Shown here one piece after another: positions 42,412 to 50,532 of a stretch of DNA of 64,000 bases (position 1 is the stretch's first letter; each line of letters begins with the position of its first letter). This DNA is from Fibrobacter sp. (GTDB taxonomy: Bacteria; Fibrobacterota; Fibrobacteria; Fibrobacterales; Fibrobacteraceae). The stretch covers positions 62,001 to 126,000 of the forward strand of contig JAKSIH010000001.1 in assembly GCA_024398935.1 (NCBI GenBank), given 5' to 3'. The notes under the pieces are model-generated. The model made no database searches. It saw only the letters and a list, made by a program, of their open reading frames with translations, and was not told the DNA's origin. A program made the position numbers and the translations under genes.

Positions 42412-42437
42412 AAGGCTTCCTTGCGGAAGCCTTTTCT
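42412..42437. terminator. Bidirectional terminator between convergent genes
   Basis: Stem AAGGCTTCC/GGAAGCCTT, TTGC loop, A's before and T's after. Confidence 0.85.
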
Positions 42438-42458
42438 GCACTTAAAGCCTTTACGGGA

Positions 42459-43454
42459 CTAGAACAGGAACATGTTGTTGTCGCCGATATTCAGGCAGAC
42501 CCGATTTCGTCCGTTTTCCTTGGCATGGTATAGCGCCTGGTCAGCTCGTTCGATGATGGACCTTACGGAATCGCCTTCGATGCGCTCGGTAAAGCCCACG
42601 CTGATGGTCGCGTGGATGGTTTCGCCGGAGGGAAGCTGGATATCCTTTCGCTCGACGCTTGCCCGGAGCCGTTCTGCAATGACCCTAGCGTTTTCCGTCG
42701 ATGTTCCCGGGAGAAATACCGTAAATTCTTCGCCACCGTAACGGACCGGCATGTCTGAAGGGCGCAGGCAGTCCACGATGGTCTTCGATACTGCAATCAG
42801 GACCTGGTCTCCGGCCAGGTGACCGTAGGTGTCGTTCACATGCTTGAAGTGGTCGATATCCATCATGAAGGCGCAAAGCTTGAAGTTTCCCGCATTGCTA
42901 CGGTTAATCTCGCGGGTGTACATGTCTTCGAGCCAGCGACGGTTGTGGAGGCCGGTAAGGGAATCCACCTTGGCGTTTTCCTCGATGCAGCGGATGTGAT
43001 ATTCTTCCTCGCAGACGACGCGGTTGTTGTTACGGATGCGCTGGCTTAGCATGTGAAGGAAATTCAGGCACAGGTCATGGGAGGCGTTGATCATGGCGAG
43101 AGCCATTTCCGGCTCTATGATAAGCAGGCGGCTCTTCTCCTTTGCGAAAACATAGGCGCTGGGCTTGATGTTGTCGAAGATGGACATCTCGCCTGCACAG
43201 TGTCCCGGCTGGATGGTGTCGCTGAAGTTGCCGCCCTTGGCCTGCATCTTCACTTCCATGAGGCCGCTCAGCAGTACGATAAGTCGCCTCTGGGGGTGTT
43301 CCGGATCGATGAGCAGCTCACCTGCTTCTACGGTAACGGTTTTACAGCCCAGGAGATATCCCGCCAGGCTTTCGAAGGATACGTTCTTAAAAATCTCCAG
43401 CTGAAGAAATTCTGATCGGGAGATAGGAAGCGTCTCAAGGTCCGTTTTAATCAT
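42459..43454 (-). CDS. Diguanylate cyclase with N-terminal cyclic-nucleotide-binding domain
   Basis: 331 residues. Residues ~20-145 have the cNMP-binding fold (LLSGLMEVKMQ, GHCAGEMSIFD); ~165-331 is GGDEF: DSLTGLHNRR, MMDIDHFKHVNDTYGHLAGD, active site GGEEF and, five residues before it, the RPSD inhibitory site (RxxD). It should make c-di-GMP from two GTP, with product inhibition and possible control by a cyclic nucleotide. Cytoplasmic, no membrane segment. The gene stands alone, convergent with the VWA gene. Confidence 0.93.
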   Translation of the reverse strand: MIKTDLETLPISRSEFLQLEIFKNVSFESLAGYLLGCKTVTVEAGELLIDPEHPQRRLIVLLSGLMEVKMQAKGGNFSDTIQPGHCAGEMSIFDNIKPSAYVFAKEKSRLLIIEPEMALAMINASHDLCLNFLHMLSQRIRNNNRVVCEEEYHIRCIEENAKVDSLTGLHNRRWLEDMYTREINRSNAGNFKLCAFMMDIDHFKHVNDTYGHLAGDQVLIAVSKTIVDCLRPSDMPVRYGGEEFTVFLPGTSTENARVIAERLRASVERKDIQLPSGETIHATISVGFTERIEGDSVRSIIERADQALYHAKENGRNRVCLNIGDNNMFLF

Positions 43455-43558
43455 ATCTGGAATCTATACAAAATCAGTTAAAAAGTTCTGGGCCGTTTTG
43501 CTTTTTTTGTTGTAAAATCTATCTTTCTTCAAAAAAAATAGCAAGAAAGAGGTTTTTC

Positions 43559-44803
43559 GTGTCCAGGATTGTACTGAAATCCGTTATGCATAAGGGAGAA
43601 ACTTGCGATGTACTGATCTCGGGCAGGCGCTTCTCTAAAATTGGCGGCCTGAAACCGAAGGATTATGAAAAGGCCCGCGTGGTGGACTGTGCCGGACTTG
43701 CAATCCTTCCACCGTTCTATAACGGCCATTGCCACGCTGCTATGACCCTTTTAAGAGGTTATGCCGATGACATGCCTCTTCAGGAATGGCTCCAGAACCA
43801 TATCTGGCCCTTTGAAGCCAAGATGAAACCCAAGGATATCGAAATTGGTTCTCGTCTGGCTATTCTTGAAATGATCAAGTCCGGTACGGTATTTTTCTCT
43901 GACATGTACTGGCATCGGGAACAGACCATGAAGGTGGTGAAGGAAATGGGTATCCGTGCAACCATCGGCGTCACCTTTGCACAAGGTCTTATGTCCGATG
44001 AGGGAATCGAGGCCAACTTTAAGTTTCTTGCCGATCGTCGCCTGGAATCGGACCGCGTAAAACTGGCGGTAATGCCCCATTCGCCATACATGGTGGGGGA
44101 GGAACTGTTCCGCCGTTGCGTAAAGGTGGCCGAAGGGGAGGGGATGATCCTTCACACCCATCTTGCGGAAACGAAAAAGGAAGTTTCCGACTGCAAAAAA
44201 CAGCACGGCTGCACTCCGGTGGAACTGATGGACCGTTATGGCGTGCTGGGCGGGAATTTCGTTGCGGCCCATTGCGTTCACCTGTCCGACAGCGATATGG
44301 CCCTGATGGCGGAATCCTGTTCCGCAGTCATCCTGAATCCCTGTTCCAATCTGAAACTTTGCAGCGGCATTCCGAAAATCCCCAAGATGCTTGAGAGTGG
44401 CCTGCTGGTAGGTATCGGAACCGATGGCGCATCCTCCAACAACAATCTCGATATGCATGAGGAGATGAAGCTTGCAGCCCTGCTTGCGAAAGCGACTGGA
44501 CGTGCCGATACGCTTCCTGCCGAGGAGGCTCTACGCATGGCGTCTTTCAACACGGCTATTGCATACGGACTGGAAGGAGGGCTCATTTCGGAGGGGTTTC
44601 TTGCGGACGCCCTGCTCGTGGATCTTGGTAACGAACGGCTGAATCCTTGTCACAACCTGGTCAGCAACTGGGTTTATTCTGCTGATTCGAGTTCAATCCA
44701 TTCCGTTATCTGCAATGGCGAATTTGTGATGGAAAATCGTCATGTTGACGGGGAAGAGGACATCGTGCGCGAAGCAGAACTTTGCGCCAAGAGGCTTGCA
44801 TAA
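43559..44803 (+). CDS. mtaD: 5-methylthioadenosine/S-adenosylhomocysteine deaminase
   Basis: 414 residues, GTG start with AAAGAGGT seven bases upstream. Amidohydrolase signatures are complete: NGHCHAAMTLLRGYADD (first metal histidines), ILHTHLAET, VAAHCVHLS, and GTDGASSNNNLDM. Members deaminate MTA or SAH to the inosine form, feeding methionine salvage; guanine or chlorohydrolase relatives exist but MtaD fits the size and motifs best. A terminator separates it from the convergent cvpA-kinase-nadB unit. Confidence 0.9.
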   Translation: MSRIVLKSVMHKGETCDVLISGRRFSKIGGLKPKDYEKARVVDCAGLAILPPFYNGHCHAAMTLLRGYADDMPLQEWLQNHIWPFEAKMKPKDIEIGSRLAILEMIKSGTVFFSDMYWHREQTMKVVKEMGIRATIGVTFAQGLMSDEGIEANFKFLADRRLESDRVKLAVMPHSPYMVGEELFRRCVKVAEGEGMILHTHLAETKKEVSDCKKQHGCTPVELMDRYGVLGGNFVAAHCVHLSDSDMALMAESCSAVILNPCSNLKLCSGIPKIPKMLESGLLVGIGTDGASSNNNLDMHEEMKLAALLAKATGRADTLPAEEALRMASFNTAIAYGLEGGLISEGFLADALLVDLGNERLNPCHNLVSNWVYSADSSSIHSVICNGEFVMENRHVDGEEDIVREAELCAKRLA

Positions 44804-44805
44804 AA

Positions 44806-44832
44806 AAAGAAACCCTCGGGAAGAGGGTCTTT
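44806..44832. terminator. Terminator between convergent mtaD and cvpA
   Basis: Stem ACCCTC/GAGGGT extended by AAAGA/TCTTT with one bulge, five-base loop; A-run on the left, T's on the right. Confidence 0.65.
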
Positions 44833-44859
44833 GACGGTTTTTGATTTATAGCCGTTGCT

Positions 44860-45510
44860 TTAGTTCTTGGCAGGATTGGCAGCCTTTTCCTGGACCGATT
44901 TCCTTGTTTCATCGACAGTGGCCTTGGCTGCATCCTTTGCCGCGTCCTTTACGACTTCCTTAGCGGCTTCGGTTGCCTTGTCTGTCGCCTTTTCGACGAT
45001 GTCCGAGGCCTTCTTTTCTGCGACATCTACAAGGTCGATGGGCTCAGAAGAGAATCCCATGATTTCCAGGGTGGACCTGTATGCCCTATAGGAAAATGAG
45101 GCGTCGCGGGTGGCCAACAGAGATTCACCAAAGGGCATGATGTGCAGGATGGAAAATAGGGCGAACCAGATCAGAGAACCCTTGATAAATCCGAAAATTC
45201 CGCCGAGGACCCTGTCGAGAGTCCCGAAACTCGTATCGGAAATACTCTTCTGGAGCATGTGGCCGATGAACAGCAAAATCAGGAAGGGGACGAGGAATCC
45301 TACGGCATAGCACACCAGGGTCGTGGAAAATTCGCTGAAACCCATGGTTTCCCGAAAGAAGTGGGACAGGATGTTGTTTGCGTTGTAGGCGCCGACGATG
45401 CCTGCAATCCATGCCATAAGCCTGAAGATGCCACGAAGAAAACCGTTCCATATTCCAAGGATGGAAAGAACGAGGATAAGGATGAGGCTTACGAGGTCCA
45501 GAGTATTCAT
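44860..45510 (-). CDS. CvpA-family membrane protein with LEA-like tail
   Basis: 216 residues. Four membrane helices in the first ~130 residues (NTLDLVSLILILVLSILGI, LMAWIAGIVGAYNANNIL, FLVPFLILLFIGHML, GSLIWFALFSIL) match CvpA, a colicin V production/stress protein family. The last ~55 residues form an unusual amphipathic Lys/Ala/Asp helix with eleven-residue-like periodicity (EKATDKATEAAKEVVKDAA), reminiscent of LEA proteins. It starts two bases after the kinase gene and is the end of the nadB-kinase-cvpA unit. Confidence 0.85.
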   Translation of the reverse strand: MNTLDLVSLILILVLSILGIWNGFLRGIFRLMAWIAGIVGAYNANNILSHFFRETMGFSEFSTTLVCYAVGFLVPFLILLFIGHMLQKSISDTSFGTLDRVLGGIFGFIKGSLIWFALFSILHIMPFGESLLATRDASFSYRAYRSTLEIMGFSSEPIDLVDVAEKKASDIVEKATDKATEAAKEVVKDAAKDAAKATVDETRKSVQEKAANPAKN

Positions 45511-45512
45511 AT

Positions 45513-46565
45513 CTAGAAATATAAGAATTTAAGTGCAGTTGTCAGCGCCGCAAGTACGCAACCTGCGGCAAAACCGATTAGGATGGATTTCCTGTTGCCG
45601 TTCCTGTAGACGGGAGGGGATGGATAGTCCCCCTCTTCCGCATTTTCATCTGCATCTTTCACTGCTGCAAGGAACATTCCCAGGTAGGGGCTCAAGTCCC
45701 TGGGATAGTTCTTCATGAGATTGGAAAGCCTGTCTGCGGCGTCGTTCGCGGTAAGGGGACGGTCCTTGGGCTTTTTCTGGATTAGCTTCAGTACGAAACG
45801 GACCAGCTCCGGCGGGACTTCCTTGGAAAACGCCTTGGGTGTGACCTGAAGGCGTTGAATGCGGTCCGCCGTTCCGCGGAAACTGTCCCCACGGAAAACA
45901 TTCTCGCCCAGAAGCATTTCCGTGGAGATGACTCCCAGGGCAAAAAGGTCGGATGCGGGGGTCGCCTCGATGCCCATGGTCTGCTCGGGACTCATGTAGG
46001 TGACCGTTCCGAGAATGGCGTTTTCTGCGGTAATCCTCTGGTCAGTCTCGTCCCCTTTCAGGAGCTTGACGGAATTGTCGTTATGGGCAATGCCGAAATC
46101 CAGCAGTCGGACTCTCCCGTCCCTGTCAATCATGATGTTGGAAGGTTTAAGGTCGCGGTGGACGATGCCGTTGCGGTGGGCGTGACCCAATGCGCCCAGA
46201 ACGTCATAGAGAATGGACATGACGACCCACAGAGGCGGGGTAGGGCACTTATCCAGGATCTGTCGCAGAGTTCTCCCGTGGACGAATTCCATGGAAATGG
46301 AATACTTGCCGTCCTTTTCCTTCCAGAGGGCGTGGGGTGCAATGATGGCGGGATGGTTCAGGTGAGCTAGGATGTAGCCTTCCTGTAGGAACCTGCGGAC
46401 ATTTCCTTCGTTTTCTTCGAGTCCATCCTGCATCTGCTTGACCACCACCATGCGGTCAAGGGACGGGTCATGACATAGCCACAGGCTCCCCATGGCACCA
46501 TGTCCCAGTTCCTGGGTGGGCTTGTACCCACCGATCTTTGTAGGTTTTTCTTCTTTCGCAGCCAA
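45513..46565 (-). CDS. Membrane-anchored Ser/Thr protein kinase
   Basis: 350 residues. An in-frame TAG two codons upstream leaves TTG 46565 as start. Kinase core: glycine loop LGHGAMGSLW, lysine in VVVKQM, catalytic HRDLKPSN, DFG, and MSPEQ at the APE position. One C-terminal membrane helix (ILIGFAAGCVLAALTTALKFLYF) with almost no outside domain, so the kinase faces the cytoplasm and any sensing is through partners. Directly upstream lies a CTAACCA array. Located between nadB and cvpA; targets unknown. Confidence 0.92.
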   Translation of the reverse strand: MAAKEEKPTKIGGYKPTQELGHGAMGSLWLCHDPSLDRMVVVKQMQDGLEENEGNVRRFLQEGYILAHLNHPAIIAPHALWKEKDGKYSISMEFVHGRTLRQILDKCPTPPLWVVMSILYDVLGALGHAHRNGIVHRDLKPSNIMIDRDGRVRLLDFGIAHNDNSVKLLKGDETDQRITAENAILGTVTYMSPEQTMGIEATPASDLFALGVISTEMLLGENVFRGDSFRGTADRIQRLQVTPKAFSKEVPPELVRFVLKLIQKKPKDRPLTANDAADRLSNLMKNYPRDLSPYLGMFLAAVKDADENAEEGDYPSPPVYRNGNRKSILIGFAAGCVLAALTTALKFLYF

Positions 46566-46568
46566 TCT

Positions 46569-46601
46569 CTAACCACTAACCACTAATCACTAACCACTAA
46601 C
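46569..46601 (-). repeat. Short CTAACCA heptamer array upstream of the kinase gene
   Basis: On the plus strand four full copies (one CTAATCA) and a partial copy lie exactly between the nadB stop and the kinase start. Same unit and same variant as at 17934-18037. Confidence 0.9.
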
Positions 46602-48185
46602 CTACTTCTCGTCACTCAGATAGATGCTCTGGTGCTTACTCTTGGGATCGGGATTGGGGTAATCCAGAATGTAATGAAGACCGCGGGATTCCTTACGGCG
46701 GAGTGCCGCAATCAAAATCATCTTAGAAACCTGAAGTGCGTTTTGGAATTCCAGGAAATAGAAGTTTTCTGTTTCCTTGTTCTTGATGGCTGTCTGCAAA
46801 TCTTTTTCCATGTCGTTGACAACCTTGAGTCCCTGATTCAGGCCTGCGACGGTTCGGACGATGCTGCAGTGGGCCCACATCATGTCCTGAAGCACCTTGC
46901 GGCGCTTGCGCCAGTAGGCAGACTTGGTGAAGGAAACCTTTTCCTTTTTCTTGGAATGGGAAACAGAAATCTTGTCTTTAAGAAGGTTGGAGTCGACAAT
47001 GTTATCTACTGCACGGAGTGCGTAGACCACACTTTCCAAAAGGGAGTTGGAGGCCAGACGGTTTGCCCCGTGAACGCCCGTTGCTGCAACTTCGCCGCAG
47101 GCGTAAAGGCCCTTGATTTCTGTGCGGGACCAGGTGTCCACCAATACGCCACCGCACATATAATGTGCTGCGGGAACAACGGGAATCCATTCCTTGGTCA
47201 TGTCCACGCCGACTTCCATGCACTTTGCGTAAATGTTGGGGAAGTGGCTACGGATATCTTTTGGAGTGTGGCCGGTCAGGTCGATAAACATGTTGGGCTG
47301 GCCCAGGCGCTGCATTTCCTTGTGGATGGCGCGGGCGACAATGTCGCGGGGGGCCAGGGAATGCAGGGGATGAACCTGGTTCATGAATTCCTCGCCCTTG
47401 TAGTTCTTAAGGATGCCGCCAAAGCCACGGACCGCTTCGGAAATCAGGAAGGGCTTTTTCAGGCTGGGTGCGTACAAACTAGTGGGGTGGAACTGCATGA
47501 ACTCAATATCCTGCAAGGCGGCTCCTGCACGGGCTGCAATGGCCATGCCGTCGCCGCAGCTATCCGGCGGGCAGACGGTGTACTGCCAGATTCGACCTGC
47601 ACCACCTGTAGAAAGGATGGTTGCCTTTGCATAAATGTTCTCGACTTCACCTGTCTTCTGGTGAATGATCTTTGCGCCGACGCAGCGCTTGTCCTTGCCT
47701 TCTCCCTGGCAGATCAGGTCCTTGATGTAGCAGTTTTCCAGATAGTCAATCTTTTTCTGCTGGTGCAATGTGCAGAGAAGTGCTCGCATAATCTCTTTAC
47801 CGGTAAGGTCTGCGGCATGGAGAATGCGGTGGTGGCTGTGGCCTCCTTCCAGATGGAGGTCGAACTCTTCCTTGTTTGTCGGGGAAGGTGTGAACTGGAC
47901 ACCCCACTTTACAAGTTGCTGGATTGTGGCAGGGCCACTCTTGGTGAGAATGTTCACCGGTTCCTTCTTGCAGAGACCTGCACCGGCCTCTAAAGTGTCG
48001 TCGATATGGAACTTGAACTTGTCCGTCTTCTCGGTAACGGTAGCGATACCGCCCTGAGCATAGTTGGATGAGCCGTCCGGTTTTGCACCCTTGGTAAGAA
48101 TAACTACGGACAGACCCTTTTCTGCTGCGTGAAGGGCTGCGCTCAGGCCGGAAATGCCGGCTCCCAGGACCAAAATATCGTACAT
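46602..48185 (-). CDS. nadB: L-aspartate oxidase
   Basis: 527 residues. FAD-binding GAGISGLSAALHAAEKGLSVV at the N-terminus, SSNYAQGGIA, the substrate and FAD segments DLHLEGGHSHHRILHAAD, EFMQFHPTSL, VPAAHYMCGGV and ACGEVAATGVHGANRLASNSLLE are all in place. It oxidises L-aspartate to iminoaspartate, the first step of de novo NAD synthesis; nadA and nadC are not in the window. The fumarate-reductase relatives lack this combination and length. First gene of the unit with kinase and cvpA. Confidence 0.96.
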   Translation of the reverse strand: MYDILVLGAGISGLSAALHAAEKGLSVVILTKGAKPDGSSNYAQGGIATVTEKTDKFKFHIDDTLEAGAGLCKKEPVNILTKSGPATIQQLVKWGVQFTPSPTNKEEFDLHLEGGHSHHRILHAADLTGKEIMRALLCTLHQQKKIDYLENCYIKDLICQGEGKDKRCVGAKIIHQKTGEVENIYAKATILSTGGAGRIWQYTVCPPDSCGDGMAIAARAGAALQDIEFMQFHPTSLYAPSLKKPFLISEAVRGFGGILKNYKGEEFMNQVHPLHSLAPRDIVARAIHKEMQRLGQPNMFIDLTGHTPKDIRSHFPNIYAKCMEVGVDMTKEWIPVVPAAHYMCGGVLVDTWSRTEIKGLYACGEVAATGVHGANRLASNSLLESVVYALRAVDNIVDSNLLKDKISVSHSKKKEKVSFTKSAYWRKRRKVLQDMMWAHCSIVRTVAGLNQGLKVVNDMEKDLQTAIKNKETENFYFLEFQNALQVSKMILIAALRRKESRGLHYILDYPNPDPKSKHQSIYLSDEK

Positions 48186-48331
48186 GTTCGAACTCCGTTA
48201 AGTAACTTCGACTTTGGATATCCCATAAATAGAAAAAAAGCCGTATTTCGGCATTATATGACACTAAAATAAAATAAAATGGAATTTTTTACTACATTTT
48301 GCCCCGACAAAATTTTAATGGAGTCCTCTCT

Positions 48332-50269
48332 ATGTTAACGTGGATTAATGAAAAAGCAAAATGGATCATCGTAATCTTTGCTGCGGGTATTGCAGTTGGC
48401 CTTCTGGCCATGGATCGTGTTCCTAACATGGCTCAGAGCCATCCGGTAGCCGAGGTTCAGGGGAAAAAGATTCCTTATGCCGAATTTGAAGTTGCCGTCA
48501 AGAACCTTACGGACCAGTATCAGGCCCAGGCCGAAGCACAGGGTCAGCGTCTGGATGACGAACAGTACAACCAGATCCACAATAGGGTTTTCAACGAGTT
48601 CGTCGCAAAGACTGTCCTCGAAGACCTCTATAAGGACGCCGGCATCCTGACCTCTGATTCCGAAGTGGTTCAGGAATTCCTCCACAATTCCAATGCTGTC
48701 CGTCAGTACATGGTTCAGGAAATTCAGGGAACCATCGCCATGATGCAGCAGCAGTCCGCATCCCAGGAAGAATTCATGCAGAAGTACAATGGTTACCTCG
48801 CATCTCTTCCCGACTTCATCAAGGACACGACCTTCAACCAGGCTGAGTACGAAGCCTGGGTCCGTCGTGAAGCCGGTAACTGGGCTTCTCTCCGCGGACT
48901 GGAAGAACAGTTTGTCACAAGCGTAATTCCCATGCGTCAGCTTCAGTTCCTCATCGGTGCAGGTGCTCATACCACTAGCCTTGAAGCCCAGTGGTCTGCC
49001 AACCGTCGTCTGACTGACTACGAACTGCAGGTGGCGGTCGCCTCTGCCGCTGACTTTGCCGCAGATGCAAATTCTGTAGATTCCGCTGCTGTGAAGGCTT
49101 ATTTCGACGCCCACCAGGATAGCTTCTTTGTGAAGAACGACGTGGCCCAGTTTGTCTATGCCTACCTGCCCATCAAGGCCACCGAAGGCGATGAAAAGCA
49201 GATTCTCGATTACGCAAAGACCAATATCTATGAAGCTCTGGTCGATTCCAGCTCCCCGGCAAGCTTCGAGGACATGGCTAAGTCTTCCTCCGAAGATCCG
49301 AGTACCGCTGCAAATGGCGGTAAGCTTGGCAGACCCGCCGGTCTCGGTCTCTATGTCCCTGAATTTGAACAGGCTGCCCTCGCTCTGGATTCCGGTAAGA
49401 TTTCCGCTCCCATCCGTTCTCAGTACGGTTATCACATTATCAAGTGCTATGGCAAGACTACCGATTCCACCGGTAAGGTTACCGCCGATGTTGGCCATAT
49501 CCTTCTTACCGTGGGTGCTTCTTCCCAGACTGTCGATAGCCTCGAAAAGCTTCTGACTGGTATCAAGAACGATGTGGATGCTGGTAAGTCTTTCGATGAA
49601 GCTGCCAAGTCCCGTAATGTGGCAACTGCAACTTCCAAGTGGCTTGCCCGCAACGAAAACATTGCTGAAGTGGGCTTCCTGAAGGGTCTTGGCTTCTATG
49701 CCTGGCCCAACAAGATTCTCCCCGAAGAATCCAGCAAGCTTTCTCCTGTCATGAAGAACAACAACTGGGTCGCTGTAGCCATGAAGGTTGGCGATATCAA
49801 GGCTGGTACCCGCAGCATGGACTACTTCTACAGCGACATCAAGAACGCAATCCTCCAGGAAAAGGCTGTTAAGGCTGCCGAAGCCCATTTGAATTCCGTT
49901 GCAGAAAAGGTTAAGGCCGCTAATTTCGAAGCTCCGGATGCCTCTATCGAAAAGGTCAAGCTGGACAAGAAGACCGCTTCCGTTGATGGCTATGTTCCTG
50001 GCTTTGCCTATGGCAGTGCCGAAATCGCCAAGGCATTCAAGTCCGTGAAGGATGGCGAATGGTCTCCCGTCACCGCTACCGAAAACGGTGCAGTGCTCTT
50101 CAAGATCGTAAGCAAGAAGGCTCCTTCCGAAGAATCCATCAAGGCGGAAGTCGCTTCCGAAAAGGGTAGCGCAAGCCTGAATGCCGCCATGGCCTTCAAC
50201 GAATTCACCAAGAACCTGGTCGGTTCTGCCAAGGTGGTGAATAACATGGATCTCTTCTACAGAGACTAA
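48332..50269 (+). CDS. PpiD-like membrane-anchored peptidyl-prolyl isomerase
   Basis: 645 residues from the ATG of MLTWINEKAKW, with GGAG upstream. One N-terminal membrane helix (WIIVIFAAGIAVGLLAM), a SurA_N-like helical part (~45-260), a parvulin PPIase domain (~270-390: DMAKSSSEDPSTAANGGKLGR, FEQAALALDSGKISAPIRSQYGYHIIK) and a second, weaker parvulin-like region. PpiD sits at the SecYEG exit and helps outer-membrane and periplasmic proteins fold. E. coli PpiD is ~620 residues, so size fits. Its stop overlaps the -35 box of the tRNA promoter. Confidence 0.88.
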   Translation: MLTWINEKAKWIIVIFAAGIAVGLLAMDRVPNMAQSHPVAEVQGKKIPYAEFEVAVKNLTDQYQAQAEAQGQRLDDEQYNQIHNRVFNEFVAKTVLEDLYKDAGILTSDSEVVQEFLHNSNAVRQYMVQEIQGTIAMMQQQSASQEEFMQKYNGYLASLPDFIKDTTFNQAEYEAWVRREAGNWASLRGLEEQFVTSVIPMRQLQFLIGAGAHTTSLEAQWSANRRLTDYELQVAVASAADFAADANSVDSAAVKAYFDAHQDSFFVKNDVAQFVYAYLPIKATEGDEKQILDYAKTNIYEALVDSSSPASFEDMAKSSSEDPSTAANGGKLGRPAGLGLYVPEFEQAALALDSGKISAPIRSQYGYHIIKCYGKTTDSTGKVTADVGHILLTVGASSQTVDSLEKLLTGIKNDVDAGKSFDEAAKSRNVATATSKWLARNENIAEVGFLKGLGFYAWPNKILPEESSKLSPVMKNNNWVAVAMKVGDIKAGTRSMDYFYSDIKNAILQEKAVKAAEAHLNSVAEKVKAANFEAPDASIEKVKLDKKTASVDGYVPGFAYGSAEIAKAFKSVKDGEWSPVTATENGAVLFKIVSKKAPSEESIKAEVASEKGSASLNAAMAFNEFTKNLVGSAKVVNNMDLFYRD

Positions 50270-50297
50270 TGACAAAATCAAAAAATGTTGCTATATT
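50269..50297 (+). promoter_or_regulatory. Promoter of tRNA-Glu
   Basis: ATGACA (50269-50274), 17-base spacer, TATATT (50292-50297). Transcription would start near 50304, about 20 bases before the tRNA. Confidence 0.7.
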
Positions 50298-50323
50298 AAG
50301 CCCTGCTTTCTAAGCAACATCAC

Positions 50324-50396
50324 GGTGCCATCGTCTAGTGGTCCAGGACACTGGCCTCTCACGCCGGCAACGAGGGTTCGAGTCCCTCTGGCACTA
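50324..50396 (+). tRNA. tRNA-Glu(CTC)
   Basis: A full cloverleaf can be folded: acceptor GGTGCCA with TGGCACT (G1-T72 wobble), D arm with the GTCTAGTGGTCCAGGAC form typical of tRNA-Glu, anticodon stem CTGGC/GCCGG holding loop CTCTCAC with anticodon CTC at 50358-50360, T arm GAGGG-TTCGAGT-CCCTC, discriminator A at 50396. The 3' CCA is not encoded. It has its own promoter and terminator, so it is a single-gene transcript. Confidence 0.95.
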
Positions 50397-50400
50397 TAGG

Positions 50401-50430
50401 AAATCCCCGCATGACTGCGGGGATTTTTTG
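50401..50430 (+). terminator. Terminator of the tRNA transcript
   Basis: Eleven-base stem AAATCCCCGCA/TGCGGGGATTT, TGAC loop, T-run, four bases after the tRNA. Confidence 0.9.
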
Positions 50431-50532
50431 TTTTTTGTTGTTTTAATTTCAGCGGAAATATTCAATGTATGAAATAATTATTTAACATTGTACAAAATAA
50501 AGATGTATCTTTGGTGTTAGGATTGGTATTGG

